Assembly: GCF_011007365.1 (NCBI RefSeq)
Contig: NZ_WFKM01000003.1
Coordinates: 372,001 to 436,000, forward strand
From: Sphingobacterium sp. xlx-96
Lineage (GTDB): Bacteria; Bacteroidota; Bacteroidia; Sphingobacteriales; Sphingobacteriaceae
DNA length: 64,000 nucleotides
Direction of reading: 5' to 3'
Position numbers and translations under genes: made by a program
The notes under the pieces: model-generated
Databases searched by the model: none
What the model was told of the DNA's origin: nothing
What the model saw: only the letters and a program-made list of their open reading frames with translations
Shown here: positions 27,570-35,212 of the stretch, in pieces
Layout: every line of letters begins with the position of its first letter
How positions within the stretch are numbered: position 1 is the stretch's first letter

Positions 27570-28149
27570 CTAGAAGTAAATTAACCCTAGAATTCGCAGA
27601 GTAAAAAAAATTTGCATTTGTAACATTAAAATCGCCGATTGGACGTGAAATTTCTTTTAACAACATATCAACTTTCATCCTTTCAATCTGAGCTGAGTTG
27701 TACTTCACAGAAATTAGACCATATCCTCCCCCCTCAAATGACTCAGGCCGAGAAAATAAAACTCGCTCAACCGTACGAAAGATTTGATTACTAGCATAAA
27801 TATTATAATTCATTAACTTTTTAAGTTCACTGGCAGAAATAGCATCAATACTATCATTATGTATGATTTGATAAGTAAGAATATATTTATTCCTAAATAA
27901 TGAAGAAATTTCAATTTCAAAAACGCCTTTACGCTTAATACCGTTTTCATTATTATAAACTTCAGATACAGATTTTACAAACCCGACACTTAAAAACTTA
28001 TACATTAAAAGTAAAAATGCATAAGCAATTAAAAAAAGGACAATAACAATTGGCGATTCGGTTATCGGATAATAATAATCTAACATTTCTTTGGTTTCGT
28101 CTGAAAGCACATAAAAAATGATAAACGAAAATAATAAAACTCTTTTCAT
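27559..28149 (-). CDS. Unknown two-helix membrane protein, element cargo
   Basis: A 196-residue protein with no recognised domain. An N-terminal hydrophobic segment (L-L-F-S-F-I-I-F-Y-V-L) and a second near residues 33-58 form a hairpin anchor. The remaining ~135 residues are soluble, mixed alpha/beta, with V-F-E-I-E-I-S-S-L-F-R-N-K-Y and a glycine turn E-G-G-G-Y-G-L-I-S-V-K. It is the first gene of the cargo pair and overlaps the second by 11 bp. A role as a membrane sensor with the multi-pass protein as effector is possible but is only inference. Confidence 0.7.
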   Translation of the reverse strand: MKRVLLFSFIIFYVLSDETKEMLDYYYPITESPIVIVLFLIAYAFLLLMYKFLSVGFVKSVSEVYNNENGIKRKGVFEIEISSLFRNKYILTYQIIHNDSIDAISASELKKLMNYNIYASNQIFRTVERVLFSRPESFEGGGYGLISVKYNSAQIERMKVDMLLKEISRPIGDFNVTNANFFYSANSRVNLLLVVA

Positions 28150-28761
28150 CCTTAATATTTTAATTTTGCGGTAATTGCGAATCTATACAACAAGTCAACA
28201 AACAGAATCTTAAGAGATTATGGTCAATAAAAAGTATATCGTAATTTGAGCAAAAAAATAGCGTAGCTAGTAATCTCTAGCTACTCGGGGTTACGACGCC
28301 CACACACACATAAAGATACAGCTACGCCATACGGCGCACTGATAATCTTCTTTAGTGTGTCTCTTAATTTGTCGTAATTTGAGTAACAAAAAGAATTCAG
28401 TACAATATTTTAAACATTCAAATTTATTAAATTTAATCCTATATAACCTAGACTAACATAAAAAACTTATCTAATCATATACTAGGAATAATACCCTATT
28501 GTTACAGCCCATCCATAAATTGGGGAAATGACTTGTAATTATATCCCCCCATAGACTGAAACTTTTTAAAATTTGTAAACTACCAAAATATCATTTATAT
28601 ACTCGAGACAATCCTTTTCGAACATTTGTCGATTTAACTTGTTATAAAAGTTTAAACTACATAAAGGTATTACATATATAAAAAAACGAGTGCAAAAACG
28701 ATACATAGGACACAAAAAAAACGGCACAACACTGAATATCAGGATTATACCGTCTTTAGTT
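28150..28761. other. Gene-free right end of the element
   Basis: About 610 bp with no credible gene. It contains the promoter region of the cargo pair, the structured segment at 28210-28383 (separate entry) and then some 370 bp of A/T-rich DNA without repeats up to attR. Confidence 0.6.
28210..28383. other. Structured non-coding segment flanked by direct repeats
   Basis: A G+C-richer island in A/T-rich DNA. Nested inverted repeats are seen: TTAAGAGA with TCTCTTAA as the outer pair, GCGTAGCT (28261) with AGCTACGC (28320), an inner GTAGCTAG (28263-28270) with CTAGCTAC (28277-28284), and CGCC-ATAC-GGCG (28325-28336). The direct repeat TCGTAATTTGAG occurs at 28239-28250 and 28372-28383. It could be an origin (transfer or replication), a structured RNA, or a small non-autonomous insertion. 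Confidence 0.55.
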
Positions 28762-28783
28762 GTAGCCCCGAGCAGAATCGAAC
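28762..28783 (+). repeat. attR: 3' end of tRNA-Arg(CCT)
   Basis: 22 bp matching attL with 2 mismatches, covering the acceptor and T-arm end of the tRNA gene. Right border of the element. Confidence 0.85.
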
Positions 28784-28834
28784 TGCTATCAAATGTTTAG
28801 GAAACATCTATTCTATCCGTTGAACTACGGGGCC
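28763..28834 (-). tRNA. tRNA-Arg (CCT), integration site
   Basis: A 72-nt minus-strand tRNA. The acceptor GGCCCCG pairs with CGGGGCT. The anticodon loop is TTCCTAA (anticodon CCT, reads AGG) and the T loop is GTTCGATTC. CCA is not encoded. The gene is whole; its 3' 21 bp form attR of the element. Confidence 0.95.
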
Positions 28835-28999
28835 AACTCTAGTTAAGGTACACAAAAGTATTATTATCCGAGCTTCTAAACAAGTGCTCTTTTTATTTTA
28901 CATAAAACTATAGCTTTTAGCTATGAAATCAAGATAGAAAACATAGATTTTGATGATACCCAATAGGTATTTTCAATTTACTTTTGCCGTTATATTACG

Positions 29000-29007
29000 T
29001 ACCTTTG
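29000..29007 (+). promoter_or_regulatory. -7 promoter box of ahpC
   Basis: TACCTTTG fits TAnnTTTG, 25 bp before the ATG at 29033. The 100 bp upstream may carry an oxidative-stress operator, but I cannot define one. Confidence 0.55.
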
Positions 29008-29032
29008 TAGTACAAAAAAAGAAAGATACATT

Positions 29033-29665
29033 ATGAGTTTTACAGGTAAGAATTTTCCGAGCATTACAGTAGATGCAATTGACTATTTAGGCGATTACAT
29101 TTCAATCAACATTTTTGAAAAAGCACAAAAAGAAAACAAGAAAGTATTGTTATTCTGGTATCCAAAAGACTTTACATTTGTATGTCCTACAGAATTACAC
29201 GCTTTCCAAGAAGCTCTTCCGGAATTCGAGAAACGTAATACAATCGTGATTGGCGCGTCATGCGACTCAAACGAAGTACACTTTGCGTGGTTAAACACAG
29301 CAAAAGATAATGGTGGTATTGAAGGTGTAGAATACCCTATCATCGCTGACACAAACCGCAACCTTTCTAGCGTATTAGGAATTTTAGAGATGAAAGAAGT
29401 GGAACACCCTGAATATGGTACACTTGTAGAAGGTTCTGCGGTGTCTTACCGTGCTACCTACTTGATCGATGAGACTGGGAAAGTATTCCACGAGTCGGTA
29501 AACGATATGCCTTTAGGACGTAACGTAAAAGAATATATCCGTCTGATCGACGCGTATACACACGTACAAAAGCATGGCGAAGTATGTCCTGCAAACTGGG
29601 AAGAAGGTAAAGAAGCAATGAATGCTACACGCGATGGTGTTGCTTCCTACTTATCGGCCAATTAA
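29033..29665 (+). CDS. ahpC: Peroxiredoxin (AhpC/Prx1 type)
   Basis: A 210-residue typical 2-Cys peroxiredoxin that reduces hydrogen and alkyl peroxides. The peroxidatic Cys lies in F-V-C-P-T-E near residue 49 and the resolving Cys in E-V-C-P-A-N-W near residue 183. The D-S-N-E-V-H-F-A-W motif is also intact. Followed by a thioredoxin gene and DUF6952, with a hairpin in between that may lower downstream expression. The thioredoxin next door is a plausible electron donor; no ahpF is present. Confidence 0.95.
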   Translation: MSFTGKNFPSITVDAIDYLGDYISINIFEKAQKENKKVLLFWYPKDFTFVCPTELHAFQEALPEFEKRNTIVIGASCDSNEVHFAWLNTAKDNGGIEGVEYPIIADTNRNLSSVLGILEMKEVEHPEYGTLVEGSAVSYRATYLIDETGKVFHESVNDMPLGRNVKEYIRLIDAYTHVQKHGEVCPANWEEGKEAMNATRDGVASYLSAN

Positions 29666-29681
29666 GAAATTTCAATCCTTC

Positions 29682-29712
29682 GAGAGGCGGATTTCTTCCG
29701 CCTCTCTTCTTT
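29682..29712 (+). terminator. Terminator or attenuator after ahpC
   Basis: A 9-bp stem GAGAGGCGG/CCGCCTCTC (29682-29690 with 29698-29706) and a short T-rich tail, 17 bp before the thioredoxin ATG. Probably lets part of the transcripts continue. Confidence 0.75.
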
Positions 29713-29728
29713 AAAATACAAAACGACT

Positions 29729-30043
29729 ATGTTACAGGAATTAGAAAACGACACCTTACAGGAAGTTGTAAATAACAACAAAACTGTAATGGTACAATAT
29801 GCAGCTTCTTGGTGTGGAAACTGCCGCATCATGAAGCCTAAATTTAAAAAATTGGCCATGGAGAATGAGGATGTGACTTTCATTGTTGTAGACGCAGAAA
29901 AAAATCCAGAATCAAGAAAATTGGCCAATGTAAACAATTTACCAACCTTTGCCGCGTTTAAAGATGGAAAATTGGTAAACCAGGTACAAACAAATAAAAT
30001 AGAAGGACTAATTGATTTATTAAATGAAGTTACCAGTAATTAA
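29729..30043 (+). CDS. Thioredoxin-family protein
   Basis: A 104-residue thioredoxin fold without signal peptide. The active site is W-C-G-N-C (CGNC instead of the canonical CGPC), and the cis-Pro is in N-L-P-T-F. The substitution of Asn for Pro in the CxxC should raise the redox potential relative to classical thioredoxin (family knowledge, applied by inference). Located between ahpC and DUF6952, it may recycle the peroxiredoxin. Its end overlaps the next gene by 20 bp. Confidence 0.92.
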   Translation: MLQELENDTLQEVVNNNKTVMVQYAASWCGNCRIMKPKFKKLAMENEDVTFIVVDAEKNPESRKLANVNNLPTFAAFKDGKLVNQVQTNKIEGLIDLLNEVTSN

Positions 30044-30281
30044 GCACCTAACAGACTTTATAGAGCAAAACGATGCAGATTATGTCTTAGAAACTATCGA
30101 AACGCTAGAAGCCTTGACAGAAGTTTCTTCATTAAAAGACGAAGAGCTTGATGTTATTGGCGAGCTAATATCCAATATGTACGGAGCTATTGAAGTTGAT
30201 AAGCTCATAAAAGAAGGAACGCCTAAAAAGGAAGCTTTAAATACCTTCATGCAACGTGTCCTAGGCTCCATAGACAAATAG
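30024..30281 (+). CDS. DUF6952 family protein
   Basis: An 85-residue helical protein of the kind found directly after a thioredoxin gene in many Bacteroidota (DUF6952). It begins M-K-L-P-V-I-K-H-L and has the conserved E-T-I-E-x-L-E and L-I-S-N-M-Y-G-A-I-E-V segments. The first 20 bases overlap the thioredoxin gene, so translation is probably coupled. Function unknown; by context it belongs to peroxide defence. Confidence 0.85.
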   Translation: MKLPVIKHLTDFIEQNDADYVLETIETLEALTEVSSLKDEELDVIGELISNMYGAIEVDKLIKEGTPKKEALNTFMQRVLGSIDK

Positions 30282-30494
30282 CAGCCCTGTCTTGGGGAGA
30301 TTAAAATCCTACTATTTCACAAAAGATATTATTCCATGTCGCTATTGTTTATAACTTTTGCGATGTGGAAAATTATTTTTCAACTTAGCGTTTACTATAT
30401 TACGCTTTTATAGTACTTTTACTAGCGTTGAAAGGTTACACCCTAATTTGGGGGTCGTAAGACTATTTTAAGACTAAAGATTTTTAATTGTTGT
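30282..30494 (+). other. Long 3' region, possible small RNA
   Basis: About 210 bp between DUF6952 and a strong terminator without any gene. A near -7 box (TAACTTTTG with one extra T) lies near 30350. The stretch could be a small RNA of ~150-170 nt ending at 30529, or just a long 3' untranslated region. Confidence 0.3.
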
Positions 30495-30529
30495 AAAAAA
30501 AGAGCTAAATAAAATTTAGCTCTTTTTTT
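30495..30529 (+). terminator. Strong terminator after the ahpC-trx group
   Basis: A 16-bp stem (30495-30510 with 30514-30529, loop AAA) rich in A-T at the base, with a T-run. Copy 2 of the dispersed repeat begins at the next base. Confidence 0.85.
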
Positions 30530-30609
30530 CTGAAGGTGTCTGTACTCAATGGACATCAAGAACTTTCATTTTTGATTGGTGAACCAAAGGAATCATGAAA
30601 GTTTTTTTT
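30530..30609 (+). repeat. Dispersed hairpin repeat, copy 2
   Basis: CTGAAGGTGTCTGTA..., then CATCAAGAACTTTCAT, an inner TTGG-TGAA-CCAA hairpin, and ATGAAAGTT with an 8-T run. It matches copy 3 at most positions. The outer stem (AACTTTCAT/ATGAAAGTT) plus T-run looks terminator-like on the plus strand. Confidence 0.85.
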
Positions 30610-30705
30610 ATAACAACCTTTGATCCCGCTAGTAGAGCACCGAATGTAACCAAAATGTCCCACAAATTCTATTGCACATAAAAATAGATTTATGTATGTT
30701 TAATC

Positions 30706-33144
30706 ATGTATAAAAAAATACTCTTCTTATTTTTTTTCATCAGCACTCTCGTTATATCGGCGAAGTCTCAACATGGTAATATGCCAGCTAATGAAATCAT
30801 GATCAGGCTTCAAAAACTTAACACATTAGGATCTATATTATACTTTGCGGCACATCCCGATGATGAAAACACACGATTGATAGCATGGCTAGCACAAGAG
30901 CGAAAATACCGAACAGGATATCTGTCGCTAACCCGAGGCGACGGTGGACAGAATCTTATTGGGACGGAACAAGGAATAGATCTGGGACTAATCCGTACAC
31001 AAGAGCTACTCGCAGCTCGATCGATCGATAAGGGAGAACAATTTTTCAGTTCGGCCTATGATTTTGGCTTCTCTAAAACATACACAGAGACTTTTGATTT
31101 TTGGGACAAAGAGACCGCCCTCCGGGAAGCTGTATGGATAATCCGCAAATTTAGACCGGATGTCATTATAAACAGATTTCCGCCAGATAAACGTGGTGGC
31201 CACGGTCATCATCAAGCTTCAGCAATACTGGCCCATGAAGCATATCTTGCGGCAGCTGATCCAAAATATTTTCCAGAACAGCTCGGAACTGTGGCTCCTT
31301 GGAGAGCGAAACGTCTGCTATGGAATACCGCTAATTTTGGGGGGATGAATAATACCTCTGAAGATCAGCTTAAAATAAACATCGGTGCATATAGTCCTCT
31401 TTTAGGCGAATCATACGGCGAAATAGCTGCACGCAGCAGGTCGCAGCACAAAAGTCAAGGATTTGGAGCGGCAACTTCACGCGGCAACAGTACCGAGTAT
31501 TTTGAGCATGTAGCAGGCGATGAAGCAAAAGGAGACATTATGGAAGGCATCACGACCAGCTGGGATAGAATCCAAGGTAGTGCAGACATAGAACCATTGA
31601 TAAAGCGCATTATTGCTGATTTTATCCCTACAGAGCCTGAACGAAGTATATCTAGTCTTTTTGAGCTCCGTGATCGGATACAACACATCAATGATAATTA
31701 TTGGAAAGCACAAAAGATAAAAGAGATAGAAGACATTATTACTGCTTGCGCCGGTATATGGATTGACGTATCGACAAAAGCGGACCAGTATCCTCTTAAC
31801 AAAGATTTTGATGTCTTGTTGGAGGTAATAGCACGACGTCCCAATCTTGCGGTAAAACTACTTAAAACCAGCTTGGGAGAAGTTCAGGAAAACCTAGCAA
31901 CAAATGTTAACTGGTCCTTATCAAGACAATACAAATTTGCCCAAATAACTCAACCTTACTGGCTTTTAAAGGGACATTCCTTAGGTAAATTTGATGTCAA
32001 CCCCGCTGATGTAGGATACCCTACCAATCCCAACCCTCCGAGTGTCACCTTTACATTTGAAATCAATGGCAAGATTCTGAGCAGAAATCAAGAGATACAA
32101 TACCGGGTCGTGGATCCTGTGCGCGGCGAAATACACAGCCCTATAACCATAATACCGACGCTAACGGCAGAATTGTCTTCCTCCCTTTTACTAAGTACAA
32201 ATATGGAACAGAAAACAATGGAGGTCACTTTCTATCGTCACGACGAAAGCCAAAACAATTTTGTTGTAGATATACCCCAACCTGAAGGTTGGCAAGTCTC
32301 TCCTAAACGTATCAATCTAGAATTCGGAAAAGAAAATAGCCTTGTCAAGCAGATTGCCGTAAAACCGGATAATTCAAACAGTGCTAGTGGTTCAATATCC
32401 TTCCAATGGAATGGTGAACTTCTGAAATCGATAAAAACAATAGATTATGACCATATCCCTCGGATCACCTGGTTTCCGTTGGCTACAGTGAGTTGTAAGA
32501 GCTTTGCGCTAACAAACCCGGTGAAAACTATAGGCTATCTCCCTGGTGCAGGAGATATGATCCCGCAATCGCTAAACGAGATAGGTATAGCGGTAACCCC
32601 TTTGAATAACCGTCCATTGTCGGCCTCTTCATTAAGCCAATACGACGCCGTCATAGTCGGTATCCGCTACTTCAACATCAATCCACAGGCTTCCTCTACA
32701 CAGAAGCTACTTATGGACTACGTAAATCAAGGAGGTGTCGTGCTCGTGCAATATAATGTAAACACGAAGCTTTTTGTCGACCAGATAGGTCCCTATCCGT
32801 TCGCTATCTCGAGAGATAGGGTCACTGAAGAGCATGCAAAGGTCAACTATGATTCGAAAGACGTCGCCTTAACCTACCCGAATAAGATCTCAACGCTCGA
32901 TTTTGATGCATGGGTACAAGAAAGAGGTCTTTACTTTGCCGATAAGATCGATAAAAGATACCGTACTCCACTACGGATTAACGATAAAGATGAAGAATCG
33001 AAAAACGGCTCACTCTTGATAACAAATTATGGAAAAGGCAAATTTGTATATACCTCCCTTTCCTTTTTCAGACAATTACCGGCCGGAGTTCCCGGAGCTT
33101 ACAGATTATTTGTAAATTTGCTCGCAAAAGAAAAAGTAAATTAA
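30706..33144 (+). CDS. Exported PIG-L family deacetylase
   Basis: An 812-residue exported protein. A signal peptide (L-F-L-F-F-F-I-S-T-L-V-I-S-A) is followed by a PIG-L/LmbE deacetylase domain (residues ~40-300) with the zinc motif A-A-H-P-D-D-E-N and the later G-G-H-G-H-H-Q. The C-terminal ~500 residues include a beta-sandwich-like middle and a flavodoxin/ThuA-like end (G-G-V-V-L-V-Q-Y). PIG-L enzymes remove acetyl groups from N-acetylglucosamine-type sugars; the substrate here is not known. It starts a rightward group with two tiny membrane proteins and a symporter, so it may process a sugar that the symporter imports (inference). Confidence 0.9.
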   Translation: MYKKILFLFFFISTLVISAKSQHGNMPANEIMIRLQKLNTLGSILYFAAHPDDENTRLIAWLAQERKYRTGYLSLTRGDGGQNLIGTEQGIDLGLIRTQELLAARSIDKGEQFFSSAYDFGFSKTYTETFDFWDKETALREAVWIIRKFRPDVIINRFPPDKRGGHGHHQASAILAHEAYLAAADPKYFPEQLGTVAPWRAKRLLWNTANFGGMNNTSEDQLKINIGAYSPLLGESYGEIAARSRSQHKSQGFGAATSRGNSTEYFEHVAGDEAKGDIMEGITTSWDRIQGSADIEPLIKRIIADFIPTEPERSISSLFELRDRIQHINDNYWKAQKIKEIEDIITACAGIWIDVSTKADQYPLNKDFDVLLEVIARRPNLAVKLLKTSLGEVQENLATNVNWSLSRQYKFAQITQPYWLLKGHSLGKFDVNPADVGYPTNPNPPSVTFTFEINGKILSRNQEIQYRVVDPVRGEIHSPITIIPTLTAELSSSLLLSTNMEQKTMEVTFYRHDESQNNFVVDIPQPEGWQVSPKRINLEFGKENSLVKQIAVKPDNSNSASGSISFQWNGELLKSIKTIDYDHIPRITWFPLATVSCKSFALTNPVKTIGYLPGAGDMIPQSLNEIGIAVTPLNNRPLSASSLSQYDAVIVGIRYFNINPQASSTQKLLMDYVNQGGVVLVQYNVNTKLFVDQIGPYPFAISRDRVTEEHAKVNYDSKDVALTYPNKISTLDFDAWVQERGLYFADKIDKRYRTPLRINDKDEESKNGSLLITNYGKGKFVYTSLSFFRQLPAGVPGAYRLFVNLLAKEKVN

Positions 33145-33152
33145 CATTATAT

Positions 33153-33350
33153 ATGGAAAATCAAGTAAACGATGTACAACCTCTTAACGTAAAAGGTTTA
33201 ATTTTATTAATCGGATCTGTATTGGGCGCACTAACGGCTTTTGCTTCTTGCGGATCATTTTTAAGTCTTATTGGGGGGCTAGTAGGCGGGTTTATTTTCG
33301 CAGTTTTCTTCAATACAGTGCTTTTACCACAAAAACCTCATGACAGATAA
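33153..33350 (+). CDS. Small two-helix membrane protein, 65 aa
   Basis: Unrecognised. After a 12-residue polar N-terminus it has two hydrophobic helices (L-I-L-L-I-G-S-V-L-G-A-L and F-L-S-L-I-G-G-L-V-G-G-F-I-F-A-V) with small-residue packing motifs. It starts 8 bp after the PIG-L stop and overlaps the next tiny gene by 11 bp, so it belongs to the symporter operon. Confidence 0.75.
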   Translation: MENQVNDVQPLNVKGLILLIGSVLGALTAFASCGSFLSLIGGLVGGFIFAVFFNTVLLPQKPHDR

Positions 33351-33459
33351 GGGACTCCCTCCTTTAGTACGTAGTTGGCGCCAGTTCTATTGGATATTGG
33401 TGATCTGGCTATTGTTATGTATTGTATTTATGTATTTATTTACGGTGCATTACTCATGA
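33340..33459 (+). CDS. 39-aa single-helix protein coupled to the symporter
   Basis: A 39-codon gene missed by length cut-offs. The product is M-T-D-K-G-L-P-P-L-V-R-S-W-R-Q-F-Y-W, then one hydrophobic helix (I-L-V-I-W-L-L-L-C-I-V-F) and F-T-V-H-Y-S. Its TGA overlaps the symporter ATG in an ATGA arrangement, and its start overlaps the preceding gene by 11 bp. The S-W-R-x-x-Y...F-T-x-x-Y-S pattern resembles tiny proteins before sodium/solute symporters in Bacteroidota (from memory, unverified). It may be an accessory subunit of the transporter. Confidence 0.8.
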   Translation: MTDKGLPPLVRSWRQFYWILVIWLLLCIVFMYLFTVHYS

Positions 33460-35144
33460 GTCCTATCGATTGGATAGTACTTTTCTCTACCCTGCTTTTG
33501 ATTATCACCTACGGTATATTCAAAAGCAGGAATATTCGTAACATAGACGGCTATTTATTAGGCGATCGCGAATTGCCTTGGTACAATGTGGGGCTCTCTG
33601 TAATGGCTACGCAGGCCAGTGCAATCACTTTCCTATCCGCACCAGGCTTGGCTTACACCTCGGGAATGAGCTTTGTCCAATTCTACTTTGGACTGCCTTT
33701 AGCCATGATTGTGCTCTGTATTACTTTTGTCCCTATCTTTCATCGGCTTCGGGTATTTACCGCTTACGAATTCCTTGAAAAGCGATTTGACATCAAGACG
33801 AGAGCATTAACGGCTTTCCTATTTCTTATCCAACGTGGCATATCTACCGGGATTACTATTTTTGCCCCATCCATAATACTATCTACTATTTTGCATATTG
33901 ATGTTACCTATACCACTTTGGTCATGGGAAGCGTGGTGGTACTCTATACAGTATATGGGGGGACCAAGGCTGTATCTTATACGCAGTTACTGCAAATGGG
34001 AATCATATTTGCAGGGCTTCTAGCGGCTGGTTTTATGGTTATCCGACTTCTCCCGGAGGATATTGGATTCCGTGAGGCGCTACATATTGCAGGTAAATCG
34101 GGTAAAACCAATGCTATTGATTTCACGTTGGATTTAAACAACCAATATACCGTATGGACAGGCTTGATCGGAGGTTTTTTCCTTCAATTGTCTTACTTTG
34201 GGACGGATCAAAGTCAGGTCGGGAGGTATCTAACAGGGTCTTCTATCCGTGATAGCAGAATGGGACTTCTGATGAATGGATTGTTAAAGGTACCCATGCA
34301 GTTTTGCATTTTATTGATTGGGGTATTGGTATTTGCGTACTATCAGTATCATACCCCACCTTTATTTTTCAACTCGATAGAGACCAAAAAACTGGAAAAC
34401 AGCAGCTATAAGGCTGAATATATGGATCTGTTGCAGCAACAGGAATCTCTCGGCGAAAAAAAATCGCAAACAATCCACGAACTTACGAAAGCGCTATCGC
34501 ATAATGACAAAGCAGGAATAGAACGTAAAGGCGAAGAATTGAATGCGCTAAACACAGCGTCAACATCACTAAGGGAAGACGTAATCAAACTCATCAAGAA
34601 AAATGATGAACACGCCGATGTAAATGACAATAACTATATCTTTTTATCGTTTGTGACCTCCACCTTTCCAAAGGGCTTTATCGGTCTGCTGATAGCGATC
34701 ATCATGCTTGCCTCGATGGGCGCTACCGCCAGTGCAATAAACTCGCTCGCTTCGACGACCGTAATCGACATCTATAAGCGATTTATCAATAAGCAGGGTT
34801 CTGAGCGCACTTACTTAAAGGCTTCGCGTCTCTTTACGCTGGGCTGGGGCATATTCACGGTAATTATTGCACTATATGCCAATAAGCTTGGTAATCTTTT
34901 GGAGGCAGTTAATATATTAGGCTCTTTATTTTACGGTACTATCTTAGGAATATTCCTTGTTGCCTTCTACTTCAAGAAAATCGGAGGGAAAGCCGTATTT
35001 TGGTCTGCTATAATTACCGAAGTTATAATCATTGGTATTTGGAAAGCGGATATAGTAGCTTTCCTATGGCTCAACCTTATTGGGTGTATACTTGTTATTT
35101 TATTTGGATATCTACTACAGCAAGGAATAAAGAACAATGATTGA
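33456..35144 (+). CDS. Sodium/solute symporter (SSS family)
   Basis: A 562-residue SSS-family transporter with about 13 helices. Marks are G-D-R-E-L-P-W-Y-N-V-G, A-T-Q-A-S-A-I-T-F-L-S-A-P-G near the start, and G-T-D-Q-S-Q-V-G-R-Y in the middle. A charged coiled-coil-like insert of ~90 residues (E-T-K-K-L-E-N-S...) sits between late helices. The ATG at 33456 is chosen because it forms ATGA with the 39-aa gene and matches the family N-terminus; the frame is open to 33375. By context it may import a sugar or amino sugar; the substrate is uncertain. Confidence 0.9.
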   Translation: MSPIDWIVLFSTLLLIITYGIFKSRNIRNIDGYLLGDRELPWYNVGLSVMATQASAITFLSAPGLAYTSGMSFVQFYFGLPLAMIVLCITFVPIFHRLRVFTAYEFLEKRFDIKTRALTAFLFLIQRGISTGITIFAPSIILSTILHIDVTYTTLVMGSVVVLYTVYGGTKAVSYTQLLQMGIIFAGLLAAGFMVIRLLPEDIGFREALHIAGKSGKTNAIDFTLDLNNQYTVWTGLIGGFFLQLSYFGTDQSQVGRYLTGSSIRDSRMGLLMNGLLKVPMQFCILLIGVLVFAYYQYHTPPLFFNSIETKKLENSSYKAEYMDLLQQQESLGEKKSQTIHELTKALSHNDKAGIERKGEELNALNTASTSLREDVIKLIKKNDEHADVNDNNYIFLSFVTSTFPKGFIGLLIAIIMLASMGATASAINSLASTTVIDIYKRFINKQGSERTYLKASRLFTLGWGIFTVIIALYANKLGNLLEAVNILGSLFYGTILGIFLVAFYFKKIGGKAVFWSAIITEVIIIGIWKADIVAFLWLNLIGCILVILFGYLLQQGIKNND

Positions 35145-35212
35145 TGGTTAATGGTTTATTAATAGAGACCATTCATTCTCAAATCTCTCATCTCTTAACT
35201 CAAATCTAATCC

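Larger units (their letters stand above)
23696..28783 (+). mobile_element. 5.1-kb integrative element in tRNA-Arg(CCT)
   Basis: Borders are the direct repeats attL (23696-23717) and attR (28762-28783). Inside are a tyrosine integrase next to attL, a short HTH protein, a 74-aa protein, a RepA-like ATPase, and on the opposite strand two overlapping membrane protein genes. The DNA is visibly richer in A+T than the flanks. There is no relaxase, primase, type IV secretion or phage structural gene, so it is either a minimal mobilisable island or phage-satellite-like element, or a reduced remnant (inference). The tRNA gene itself is preserved at the right border. Confidence 0.87.
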
